From positions 86,156 through 150,155 of the forward strand of contig NZ_VXKH01000002.1 in assembly GCF_008693065.1 (NCBI RefSeq): a stretch of 64,000 bases of DNA, given 5' to 3'. The stretch's first letter is position 1; every line of letters begins with the position of its first letter. Below are positions 9,952 through 17,424 of the stretch, in pieces. Below the pieces are notes generated by a model, which saw nothing but the letters and a program-made list of their open reading frames with translations, had not been told where the DNA came from and made no database searches. A program made the position numbers and the translations under genes. Source of the stretch: Corynebacterium tuscaniense (GTDB taxonomy: Bacteria; Actinomycetota; Actinomycetes; Mycobacteriales; Mycobacteriaceae).

Positions 9952-10095
9952 AAGCTATTCAGCGCTCCTTTTGCGCTCACGCGTGGGCGGCATACCTGGC
10001 CGCGCCCGCTGGTGTGTTCTCGGCCTTGCTCCGCGCGCGATATGAGCCTGGCGCGGGCACTGCGGGTGATCTTACTCTGGCTCGCCGGTCTACCG

Positions 10096-10671
10096 TCAGT
10101 CACGGTTCTCATTGCGCTGACCATCGCGTTGGCGTTGCCCCAAGAGCGCAATGACTGCGCCGCCAACAAGAACAACGCCGAGGAGAATCCATACCCAGAT
10201 GTAGCCACCAATGATGCTTTGCGTCTCGTTGGCATCTTGCTGTGTCTCATCCGGTTTACCCTTTCCCTCATCACCTGCTTCAGTTTCCACAGTCGTCCCG
10301 GGGGGTTGGTAGGTAAATTGCGTCATGCCCTTGGTTGCATGGCCATCGGAGGATGTGATTTGGAAGCCAATGCGGTACTTGCCGGGTTGTGGGTCAAGGT
10401 CCGCAGGCACGTCGATGCTTACATTTTGGCGGTCAACCGTAGGTTCGCCACTGAACAGCACTTCATTCGTGTCCATGCGGGACAGCGCGATCCTGTTAAA
10501 CCCCTCTCGCGGGATACCTGAAAACACCAACACGAGTTCGCTGGGAAATTCCGTTACCGTCGCCTCAACTCCCGGCTCGGCGTTGATCACGGAATCATGC
10601 GCCAACGCGGCCGGTGCCCCAGCCACGGCAATGCCCGCTGCCGCCACCACTGCGGCGAGTTTCTTCTTCAC
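10096..10671 (-). CDS. CopC-domain exported copper-binding-like protein
   Basis: 191 residues. An N-terminal signal peptide (about 1-24, cleavage near ALA-HDS) leaves a mature protein beginning with His-Asp, the position where CopC proteins bind Cu(II) through the N-terminal amine and histidine. The CopC beta-sandwich follows (EFPSELVLVFSG; a second His in SSDGHATKG near residue 112). An acidic spacer and a C-terminal transmembrane helix (about 153-173) end in a basic tail. There is no copD partner beside it. The leader holds one copy of the 11-mer, the only intergenic copy in the window. Confidence 0.85.
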   Translation of the reverse strand: MKKKLAAVVAAAGIAVAGAPAALAHDSVINAEPGVEATVTEFPSELVLVFSGIPREGFNRIALSRMDTNEVLFSGEPTVDRQNVSIDVPADLDPQPGKYRIGFQITSSDGHATKGMTQFTYQPPGTTVETEAGDEGKGKPDETQQDANETQSIIGGYIWVWILLGVVLVGGAVIALLGQRQRDGQRNENRD

Positions 10672-10690
10672 TGTGGTCCAGCTCTCTTTC

Positions 10691-10701
10691 GCTTATCGAC
10701 G
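10691..10701 (-). repeat. CGTCGATAAGC 11-mer, copy 2
   Basis: Exact match read on the minus strand, 20 bp upstream of the copC-like start codon. It is the only copy outside a coding sequence. Confidence 0.85.
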
Positions 10702-10769
10702 AATCCCCTGCCACCACCACTACACCTCTTGGCGTGACAAATATCTGTCTCAAAGGGTAGGTTATCCGC

Positions 10770-12248
10770 GTGAATTCTCCCGAAAGCTCTTCAAGTAACA
10801 CCCCCGCCAGCGCGAACCGCTGGCCATTTTTTGTCGTCGTGTCACTGGGCCTCCTCATGGTTGCCCTGGATAACTCGATCCTTTACACGGCTTTACCCGC
10901 GCTTGATGAGCAGTTGGGGGCCTCCGCCGCAGAGTCCCTATGGATCATTAACGCCTACCCGTTGGTGATTACCGGTCTGCTCCTCGGCACCGGCACCTTG
11001 GGGGACAAGATTGGCCACCGGCTGATGTTCATGATCGGACTGGTCATCTTCGGCTTTGCCTCCCTTGCGGCGGCCTTCTCCCCCACCCCGCTGGCGCTTA
11101 TCATCGCCCGTGCTTTCTTGGGCGCTGGCGCTGCCACGATGCTGCCCGCCACCCTCGCCCTGGTGAACCAGATCTTCCCTGAAGAGCGGGAGCGCAACGT
11201 TGCCATGAGCATCTGGGTCTCCGCTGCAGTCCTAGGTGCCGCACTTGGCCCCGTTGTCGGTGGTCTGCTGTTGGAGTTCTTCTGGTGGGGTTCCGTCTTC
11301 CTCATCAACGTCCCCGTTGTCATTATCACTTTCCTTCTCACCATTCTCATCGGGCCGAAGAACAAGCCGAATCCGGCGAAGAAGTGGGACATCTTCTCCT
11401 CCATCTACGCCCTGTTTGCGCTGTCGGGCCTCACCATGGTGATTAAGGAAACAGCGCGTCTGGATACCAACATGACCATCCTGGCCATTGCTGTTGTGAT
11501 CATGCTTTTCGGCGCATTCATGTTCGCCCGCCGGCAGAGGAAGCTGCCAGAGCCGCTTCTCACATTTGACATCTTTAAAAATCCCATCTTCGCCGGTGGC
11601 GCCATCACAGCAGTTGGCGCAATGTTCGTGGTCATCGGCTTGGAGATGACCACCACTCAGCGCCTTCAGCTTGTCGACGGCTTCACCCCCTTCCACGCCG
11701 GCCTCACCATCGGCGTTGTCGGCGTTGTTGCCCTGCCCCTCTCCATCGCCGGTGGCGCCATTTTGCACCGCGTCGGCTTCCGCACCATCGTCTGCAGTGG
11801 CTTCGCCGCCTGCGTCGTCGGCGCACTCGTGTCCTGGTGGGGCTCCAACCTGGATAGCTTCCCCATCTTCCTCACCGGCTTCATCATCCTCGGCGCCGGC
11901 GCCAACTTCGCCATGTCCGTATCCTCCATTGCCATCATCGGCGCCGCCCCTGCAGAACGCTCCGGTATGGCAGCTAGTGTGGAAGAAGTTTCCTACGAAT
12001 TCGGCACCCTCATCACCGTTGCCGTCTCCGGCACAATGCTGACCTCCCTCCTCCTCGCCTTCCTCCCCGAGGACATCGCCCACCTAGGCATGGACGCCGT
12101 ATTCAACCCCGCCACCCGTGACGCCGCCGCCCCCGCCTACGCACGAGCCCACGAAGCCGTCGTCGCCTTCCAAGCCCTTGCCGCTGCCGTCCTCTGCGGC
12201 ATTACCGCGTGGTGCTTCCGCGGAAACCCGAAATCAGCAAGCGTCTAA
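10770..12248 (+). CDS. MFS drug exporter, DHA2 (QacA/EmrB) family
   Basis: 492 residues from a GTG start. The hydrophobic profile suggests 14 transmembrane helices. Motif D1-like MVALDNSILYTALPAL opens helix 1, motif A appears as GTLGDKIGHRLMF near residue 75, and the antiporter motif C as ALGPVVGGLL near 157. It is expected to export cationic drugs or dyes by proton antiport. It is divergent from the CopC-like gene with about 100 bp between them, and 16 bp upstream of the McrB-like gene on the same strand, so read-through into mcrBC is possible. Confidence 0.9.
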   Translation: MNSPESSSSNTPASANRWPFFVVVSLGLLMVALDNSILYTALPALDEQLGASAAESLWIINAYPLVITGLLLGTGTLGDKIGHRLMFMIGLVIFGFASLAAAFSPTPLALIIARAFLGAGAATMLPATLALVNQIFPEERERNVAMSIWVSAAVLGAALGPVVGGLLLEFFWWGSVFLINVPVVIITFLLTILIGPKNKPNPAKKWDIFSSIYALFALSGLTMVIKETARLDTNMTILAIAVVIMLFGAFMFARRQRKLPEPLLTFDIFKNPIFAGGAITAVGAMFVVIGLEMTTTQRLQLVDGFTPFHAGLTIGVVGVVALPLSIAGGAILHRVGFRTIVCSGFAACVVGALVSWWGSNLDSFPIFLTGFIILGAGANFAMSVSSIAIIGAAPAERSGMAASVEEVSYEFGTLITVAVSGTMLTSLLLAFLPEDIAHLGMDAVFNPATRDAAAPAYARAHEAVVAFQALAAAVLCGITAWCFRGNPKSASV

Positions 12249-12264
12249 ATGTCACAATGAGGAT

Positions 12265-14454
12265 ATGTCTGATCAGCTCTCCGCAGTCACTTCTTCCCGT
12301 CCTCAATGCGAACTGAATCTTGCCACCGATGTCCGCCCCATCACCGAGCAAATGCTTGGCGATGGGTACTCGATTCTGGACTCAAGCCTAAAGATTTGGG
12401 TCAGTGAGGTTGCCGAAGAACTCCGCCGACGCATTGAGGACAACCCGATCCACGGAAAGAGCCAGACTCAATGGGAAAAGCTTCGTGAGCAATTGACCGG
12501 CGCTGCGCCGGAAGTCATTCTGCTGGCCGCCGAGATCGCCATCTTACGCGAGCACCCAACGAAAGGCTCCCAAGCTGTTACACGGCGTCAACACCTTGAG
12601 GATATTTTGGGGATCTTGGATCATCCCATTGAAATTCCATCCGATGTCGTCTCGTGGATGTCCACGACTTCCAATTGTGGATTCAAACCCGGACAGAGCT
12701 ACTACGGGTCCTTGTGGCGCCAGATCATCTGGGTAGCCAATTTCATCAAGACTTGGGATTCACAAACCCCAGAACAAAAAGCCTCGGTGCGACAAGACCC
12801 CTGGGCCATCGAGAAATGCATGCTCGATTCCGGCGAGGACCGCTCAGATATCAGGAACGCTCTTCAGTTCCTTATCTTCCCCGAGTATTTTGAGCCTATC
12901 TCCAGCCAGGATATGAAGACTCGCATTCGTGATGCATTTGCAGATCGTCTGAGCTCCATCGCATCCGACTCTCCGCTTGATGTAGACCAAGACCTGCTGA
13001 GAGTTCGGCACTCACTCGGCCATGAGATCAGTGACCCCTTCCATTTTTGGAGCCCACAAGTTCGTCCGATGTGGGACAAAGACGCCATCCAGGTTGAACC
13101 CGATGAGGAGGCTCGAGGCACCCACTACTGGCTGTTCGCTCCCGGCAAAGGTGGCGAAAACTGGGAAGCCCAATACTCCGACGGTGTCATGGCTATCGGC
13201 TGGGAGGAAGTCGGCGACTTGTCTCAGTACAGTTCCCGCGATCAAATTCGCAAAGCACTCCCTGCAGACCAGAATGGCCCCAACAACACACTCGCGCTAT
13301 GGGAGTTTCAAAACTCAATACAGCCTGGCGATATTATCTTCGCCAAACGTGGGCGTAAAGAAGTCATTGGCAGAGGACGCGTGACCTCCGAGGCGCGGCA
13401 CGAACCGGGACGCACTGGTTTCCCCAATGTGAGGGACGTTGAGTGGACGGATAAGGGACAGTGGGAGCACCCTGGTGATGCTGCTACAAAAACCTTGACC
13501 GACATCACCCGCTACACGGATTACGTTAAGGATCTTGAGAGCCTATTCGGGGATGATCCATCGGAGGGCACCCCAGTGGCTGAACATCCTCCCTATAGCA
13601 AGGAACAATTCCTCAAAGAGGTCTATCTTCCCGAGGAGAAGTACGACCGCCTTCGCTCCTTGCTCATGCGGAAGAAAAACGTCATTCTCGCTGGCCCTCC
13701 CGGCGTAGGCAAGACCTTCTCTGCGAAACGTCTCGCTTACTCGATCATGGGCGAGGTAGATAAAAGCCGAATCCTCACGGTCCAATTTCATCAAAGCTTC
13801 AGCTATGAAGACTTCATTATGGGGTATCGCCCGACGGAATCAGGCGGTTTCAAACTGGAATACGGACCGTTCTATAAGTTTTGCTCCGAGGCCCAGAAGG
13901 ATGAAACTGGCAAGCCATATTTCTTCATTATCGATGAAATCAACCGTGGCAATATCTCAAAAATTTTCGGCGAAATGCTCATGCTTATCGAAGCCGATAA
14001 GCGAGGGCAAATACTGAGACTCCTCTACAGGAATGAAAAATTCTCAGTTCCAGACAATCTGCACATCATCGGAATGATGAACACAGCAGACAGAAGCATT
14101 GCTGTTCTTGACTATGCACTTCGTCGGCGTTTCGGTTTCTTCGAAATGAGTCCGGCCTTCGATTCCTCCCAATTCAAGCGACAGATGGAAGCTCAGGAGA
14201 GTGAAGCGTTCAACGCCCTAGTCGCAACGATCAAAGACCTCAACCGTGAAATTGAAAGCGATCCGACACTAGGACGTGGCTTTGCCATCGGTCATAGTTA
14301 TCTCACTCTCCCTGAAGACACGGCACCGGATGAGACATGGCTTTCTTCCGTTGTTGAGGACGAGCTCATCCCACTTCTCGACGAGTACTGGTTCGATGAG
14401 CAAAGCCGCGTCGAAGAATGGAGCTTCAAACTCAGGAATTCGATCGATGTCTAA
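12265..14454 (+). CDS. mcrB: McrB-like AAA+ GTPase with EVE-like domain (type IV restriction)
   Basis: 729 residues from the ATG at 12265; the frame is open upstream but overlaps the exporter. Three parts can be seen. Residues 1-280 are helical and unrecognised. About 287-400 is an EVE/PUA-like domain (YWLFAPGKGGENWE, GVMAIGWEEVGDL, GDIIFAKRGRKEVIGRGRV), a fold that reads modified bases. From about 455 to the end is the McrB motor, with Walker A GPPGVGKT near 477, Walker B FFIIDEINRGN near 552 and the McrB-specific MMNTADRS near 604. By family, it would recognise modified DNA and translocate it with GTP hydrolysis for McrC to cut. Codon use seems more AT-rich than its neighbours. Confidence 0.88.
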   Translation: MSDQLSAVTSSRPQCELNLATDVRPITEQMLGDGYSILDSSLKIWVSEVAEELRRRIEDNPIHGKSQTQWEKLREQLTGAAPEVILLAAEIAILREHPTKGSQAVTRRQHLEDILGILDHPIEIPSDVVSWMSTTSNCGFKPGQSYYGSLWRQIIWVANFIKTWDSQTPEQKASVRQDPWAIEKCMLDSGEDRSDIRNALQFLIFPEYFEPISSQDMKTRIRDAFADRLSSIASDSPLDVDQDLLRVRHSLGHEISDPFHFWSPQVRPMWDKDAIQVEPDEEARGTHYWLFAPGKGGENWEAQYSDGVMAIGWEEVGDLSQYSSRDQIRKALPADQNGPNNTLALWEFQNSIQPGDIIFAKRGRKEVIGRGRVTSEARHEPGRTGFPNVRDVEWTDKGQWEHPGDAATKTLTDITRYTDYVKDLESLFGDDPSEGTPVAEHPPYSKEQFLKEVYLPEEKYDRLRSLLMRKKNVILAGPPGVGKTFSAKRLAYSIMGEVDKSRILTVQFHQSFSYEDFIMGYRPTESGGFKLEYGPFYKFCSEAQKDETGKPYFFIIDEINRGNISKIFGEMLMLIEADKRGQILRLLYRNEKFSVPDNLHIIGMMNTADRSIAVLDYALRRRFGFFEMSPAFDSSQFKRQMEAQESEAFNALVATIKDLNREIESDPTLGRGFAIGHSYLTLPEDTAPDETWLSSVVEDELIPLLDEYWFDEQSRVEEWSFKLRNSIDV

Positions 14455-15496
14455 GTCCTCTAAGACCTCTGTGCTGGTCGGAAACGTCTACGTCATGATG
14501 GCGTATGCGTTTAGATCCATCCACCACCGAGAAGTCTCACTTCGTGGGGAAATCGAGTTCGAGCATCTTCACGAACTCCTAGCTCATCGCATTGGATTCG
14601 AAACCAGCCGCCAGGTACGGCGAGGCCTTCACAAGCAATATGTGTCACACGAAGAAGTGCTCACCACTGTTCGTGGAAAAGTCGATGTCAGCGGCTCGGT
14701 GACGCGCAATGCGGTTTCAAAGGGACGCCTTGCTTGTGTTTTTGATGAGTTCAGCGAGGACACTCCACACAACCGTGCGGTGAAGGCTGCCTTGAGCACG
14801 CTTATCCAACACGGTTCAGTGAGTCATGAACGCAAACGTTTCCTCAAACGCTTACAAAGCCACTTCACTGGCGTAGCGGAAATCCCGTTGCGAATGATCG
14901 ACTGGTCGTCATTGACCTATTATCGTACGAATTCCTCGTACAGGACACTGCTCCAGTACTGCCAGTTCTTGGCGGAGGGCCTGCTGCCGTCCGACGAATC
15001 GGGGGAAGCACTCGCGGCATGGGCGACAGATGACTCGCTGAACGATCTATTCGAACGGTTTGTCCGCGAATACTTCGCCGTCCACTACCCTCAGCTCAAC
15101 AGTCGAGCCTCGAACATCGTGTGGGCGGTTGATGATGAGCTTGAATTGCCATCGCAGCTACCAGCGATGCGCACCGACATCACACTTTCCGATGGAAAAC
15201 GAACGCTCATCATCGACACGAAGTTCTATAGCAACCCCCTCCAAATGGGACGTTGGGGGAAAGCTTCCCTTCATTCAGGCAACCTGTATCAACTCTTCAC
15301 CTACGTGAAGAATGCCGACACGATGATGGGCGGCTCAGTTAGCGGCCTGCTCCTCTACGCCAGAACAACGGCGCAGGAACACCCCGATTTAGACACGTAT
15401 ATCCAAGGAAGCCACATTCAAGCAACCACGATCGACCTCACCCAGCCATGGCCTCAAGTCCGCCAAACTCTCGACGCGATACTAACTAGCTGGTAA
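14447..15496 (+). CDS. mcrC: McrC-like PD-(D/E)xK nuclease subunit
   Basis: 349 residues. The ATG at 14447 overlaps the last codons of mcrB, so the two subunits are translationally coupled. The N-terminal part (VLVGNVYVMMAYAF, then HELLAHRIG and RGKVDVSGSV) matches the McrC beta-barrel that inserts into the McrB ring. The nuclease motif is MRTDITL near residue 241 followed by TLIIDTKFY near 253, giving the D...D-x-K signature. No methyltransferase accompanies the pair, as expected for a modification-dependent system. Confidence 0.88.
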   Translation: MSKSSKTSVLVGNVYVMMAYAFRSIHHREVSLRGEIEFEHLHELLAHRIGFETSRQVRRGLHKQYVSHEEVLTTVRGKVDVSGSVTRNAVSKGRLACVFDEFSEDTPHNRAVKAALSTLIQHGSVSHERKRFLKRLQSHFTGVAEIPLRMIDWSSLTYYRTNSSYRTLLQYCQFLAEGLLPSDESGEALAAWATDDSLNDLFERFVREYFAVHYPQLNSRASNIVWAVDDELELPSQLPAMRTDITLSDGKRTLIIDTKFYSNPLQMGRWGKASLHSGNLYQLFTYVKNADTMMGGSVSGLLLYARTTAQEHPDLDTYIQGSHIQATTIDLTQPWPQVRQTLDAILTSW

Positions 15497-15583
15497 CACG
15501 TGCCTAATGATGGATATCGATCCTCACTTGACCTCAGCGTCCCGCAAACGAAAACCAAAAGAAGCCACAGTAGAAACGAGAAA

Positions 15584-15609
15584 AAGTCCGCCGTGCATAC
15601 GGCGGACTT
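15584..15609. terminator. Bidirectional terminator between mcrC and tRNA-Val
   Basis: Perfect 11-bp stem AAGTCCGCCGT/ACGGCGGACTT with loop GCAT. On the minus strand, after the tRNA, it is followed by TTTTTCTCG, so it most clearly ends the tRNA-Val transcript; on the plus strand it lies about 90 bp after mcrC. Confidence 0.85.
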
Positions 15610-15616
15610 CTGTTTG

Positions 15617-15688
15617 TGGTCCTAGCTGGGATCGAACCAGCGACCTTTCCGGTGTGAACGGAACGCTCTTCCACTGAGCCATAGGACC
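15617..15688 (-). tRNA. tRNA-Val (CAC)
   Basis: 72-nt cloverleaf read on the minus strand: acceptor GGTCCTA/TAGGACC, D arm GCTC/GAGC, anticodon stem TTCCG/CGGAA around loop TTCACAC giving anticodon CAC, T arm GCTGG-TTCGATC-CCAGC. CCA is not encoded. Confidence 0.95.
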
Positions 15689-15841
15689 ATTGCGTTTTTG
15701 ACGCGAGGGATACATTAACACCAGGCTGACAAAAGCCCATAATCGGGGTGATGCTGACGGCAGCACACATTAACAACCGATCCTCACACAGCACTTCCAT
15801 GACGTCGTGACCACAAGAAATGTGAGTTACAAAGGGGCGAT

Positions 15842-15871
15842 TTGTCCTTGGGGCGACGGACAGATTAAAGT
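15842..15871 (+). promoter_or_regulatory. Possible promoter of the six-tRNA operon
   Basis: TTGTCC and TAAAGT separated by 18 bp, about 50 bp upstream of the first tRNA-Gly. Spacing and boxes fit a SigA promoter, but the match is moderate. The region 15689-15920 shows no gene. Confidence 0.4.
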
Positions 15872-15920
15872 CTTGAACCGCACAACTTCACAAGGAGCAA
15901 CACTTTTGAAGTGAGTGTGT

Positions 15921-15996
15921 GCGGATGTAGCGCAGTTGGTAGCGCATCACCTTGCCAAGGTGAGGGTCGCGAGTTCGAGTCTCGTCATCCGCTCCA
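15921..15996 (+). tRNA. tRNA-Gly (GCC), copy 1
   Basis: Acceptor GCGGATG/CATCCGC, anticodon loop TTGCCAA (GCC), T arm with TTCGAGT, CCA encoded at 15994-15996. It heads a cluster of six tRNAs on the plus strand. Confidence 0.96.
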
Positions 15997-16018
15997 CGTC
16001 CCCCTAGCGGGGACTTCC

Positions 16019-16090
16019 GCGCGATTAGCTCAGCGGTAGAGCACTACCTCGACACGGTAGGGGTCACTGGTTCGATCCCAGTATCGCGCA
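16019..16090 (+). tRNA. tRNA-Val (GAC), copy 1
   Basis: Acceptor GCGCGAT/ATCGCGC, anticodon stem CTACC/GGTAG around TCGACAC (GAC), T arm ACTGG/CCAGT. First member of a Val-spacer-Gly cassette that is duplicated at 16373. Confidence 0.96.
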
Positions 16091-16161
16091 CAAGGATCCT
16101 TCACGGATCCGCGGAAGGATCACCCCGGTGGTCACTCCATTCGAGCACTAGATGCTCGAAT
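16091..16161 (+). other. Structured 71-nt tRNA spacer A
   Basis: Holds three hairpins in a row: GGATCC/GGATCC (16094-16110), a six-pair stem at 16118-16133, and ATTCGAGCA/TGCTCGAAT (16139-16161), the last abutting tRNA-Gly. Compare the spacer at 16445-16515. Confidence 0.75.
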
Positions 16162-16237
16162 GCGGATGTAGCGCAGTTGGTAGCGCATCACCTTGCCAAG
16201 GTGAGGGTCGCGAGTTCGAGTCTCGTCATCCGCTCCA
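16162..16237 (+). tRNA. tRNA-Gly (GCC), copy 2
   Basis: Identical in sequence to copy 1, with CCA encoded. Preceded directly by a 9-bp hairpin. Confidence 0.96.
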
Positions 16238-16278
16238 AGTACCTCATTGGTACTGTCAAAGAGGCGGCAATCGCCCGC

Positions 16279-16352
16279 GGTGGAATGGCCGAGTGGTGAG
16301 GCAAAGGTCTGCAAAACCTTGTACACGGGTTCGATTCCCGTTTCCACCTCCA
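16279..16352 (+). tRNA. tRNA-Cys (GCA)
   Basis: Acceptor GGTGGAA/TTCCACC, anticodon loop CTGCAAA (GCA), T arm ACGGG/CCCGT, CCA encoded. The only single-copy member of the cluster. Confidence 0.95.
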
Positions 16353-16372
16353 TATTCTTAACTGAATAGTTC

Positions 16373-16444
16373 GCGCGATTAGCTCAGCGGTAGAGCACTA
16401 CCTCGACACGGTAGGGGTCACTGGTTCGATCCCAGTATCGCGCA
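16373..16444 (+). tRNA. tRNA-Val (GAC), copy 2
   Basis: Same sequence as the copy at 16019. Begins the second Val-spacer-Gly cassette, which has exactly the same total length (219 bp) as the first. Confidence 0.96.
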
Positions 16445-16515
16445 CAAGGATCCGTCACGGATCCGCGGATTGATCATTAAAGTGATCTCTCCGTGTGAGT
16501 GTCCAACACTCACAC
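16445..16515 (+). other. Structured 71-nt tRNA spacer B
   Basis: Same length as spacer A. It carries hairpins at the same offsets: GGATCCG/CGGATCC (16448-16464), GATCAT/GTGATC (16472-16487) and GTGTGAGTG/CACTCACAC (16493-16515). The first 25 bases nearly match spacer A; the rest differs in sequence but keeps the pairing. Confidence 0.75.
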
Positions 16516-16591
16516 GCGGATGTAGCGCAGTTGGTAGCGCATCACCTTGCCAAGGTGAGGGTCGCGAGTTCGAGTCTCGTCATCCGCTCCA
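16516..16591 (+). tRNA. tRNA-Gly (GCC), copy 3
   Basis: Identical to the other two Gly copies, CCA encoded; last tRNA of the cluster, followed after 6 bp by a terminator hairpin. Confidence 0.96.
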
Positions 16592-16597
16592 CTTCTC

Positions 16598-16637
16598 CCC
16601 CCGGGATTGTCTGCCACCAAGACAGCCCGGGGGATTT
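16598..16637 (+). terminator. Terminator of the tRNA cluster
   Basis: Stem CCCCCGGG/CCCGGGGG (16598-16605 with 16626-16633) plus an inner TGTCT/AGACA stem and a short ATTT tail. The T run is short, so efficiency is uncertain. Confidence 0.65.
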
Positions 16638-16750
16638 GCCTATCAGCTGTCGCGACCCAGATCGGAAAATGTGTAGCACCTTCTGCGGTTTTAGGTAATT
16701 CCTGTAGCCTTTCCGGATCTAGGTAGCACGAAGCTCTCCAAGGAGGTCCA

Positions 16751-17401
16751 ATGAACCAGGCGGACACGATCAACACGATCATCGGCCCAACATCCGCCCA
16801 GGAGGAGGTCCGGGCGGTTGCGATTACAACGCTGTTCGGCTCGTTCACCACAGGAGGCACGTCCGGCAAGCTGGGCAATGAGATGGATTCGGCAGTGCTC
16901 CAGGGGTTGCGCGAATGGGCCGATGTGATTCTCGTGGGTTCCGGCACCGTCAAGGCGGAGGATTACGGCCCAGCAGATACACCAATGGCGGTGGTTTCAC
17001 GCTCCCTCACCTTTGACACCACCACGAAGTTGTTCAGCGGCACTCCCCCGATCATCGTGACGCCGCAGGAGTCGCTGGCAGATCCCGCGCTCACATCACG
17101 CCGGAAAACACTAGAAGCCGCTGGGTGTGAGTTGGCGGAAGGCGGTGGGGTTCCGGAGGTCGTCGATAAGCTTCGCGCACGGGGCTTCGGCCGGATCGTG
17201 TGCGAGGGCGGGCCATCGTTGTACGCAGAGATGTTCAAGCATTCGCTTATCGACGTCCTCCATCTCACCCTCGACCCCCACGTCAACGGAGAGCCCGCCG
17301 GGCTGGTGGGCGACATTGCGGAACGTTTCACCTTGGAACAGGCTGTGGCGGATGGGGACTATCTTTTCACGCGTTACCGGCGGGTTCAGAAGACCTCGTA
17401 G
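16751..17401 (+). CDS. RibD-C-like pyrimidine reductase family protein
   Basis: 216 residues of the RibD C-terminal (dihydrofolate-reductase-like) fold: GTSGKLGNEMDSAVLQGLREWADVILVGSGTVKAEDYG is cut here to its key parts, the GT-x-D region and the VGSGTV loop near residue 60. IVCEGGPSLYAEM near 155 is the NADPH-binding G-G-x-x-L signature. There is no deaminase domain, so it is not a full RibD; its substrate is unknown. The mycobacterial homologue (Rv2671) likewise lies just before the AftC gene, as here. AGGAGG lies four bases before the ATG. It contains two oppositely oriented copies of the 11-mer. Confidence 0.85.
   Translation: MNQADTINTIIGPTSAQEEVRAVAITTLFGSFTTGGTSGKLGNEMDSAVLQGLREWADVILVGSGTVKAEDYGPADTPMAVVSRSLTFDTTTKLFSGTPPIIVTPQESLADPALTSRRKTLEAAGCELAEGGGVPEVVDKLRARGFGRIVCEGGPSLYAEMFKHSLIDVLHLTLDPHVNGEPAGLVGDIAERFTLEQAVADGDYLFTRYRRVQKTS
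17161..17171 (+). repeat. CGTCGATAAGC 11-mer, copy 3
   Basis: Inside the RibD-like gene in the same direction as the gene; GTC GAT AAG encodes Val-Asp-Lys, a different codon phase from most copies. Confidence 0.85.
17245..17255 (-). repeat. CGTCGATAAGC 11-mer, copy 4
   Basis: Same gene as copy 3, inverted, 73 bp farther on; read with the gene it encodes Leu-Ile-Asp. Confidence 0.85.
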
Positions 17402-17424
17402 CCGGCGTTTAGTACGTTAATGGG

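Noticed and set aside
9952..10095. Possible T-box leader before thrS
   Set aside because: No T-box consensus or antiterminator sequence on the minus strand.
11232..12083. Open frame opposite the drug exporter, rich in Gly, Asp and Glu
   Set aside because: A complement of hydrophobic codons; not protein-like.
12249..15583. Insertion sequences or integrase around mcrBC
   Set aside because: No transposase, integrase or flanking direct repeats were found; the tRNA neighbours are intact.
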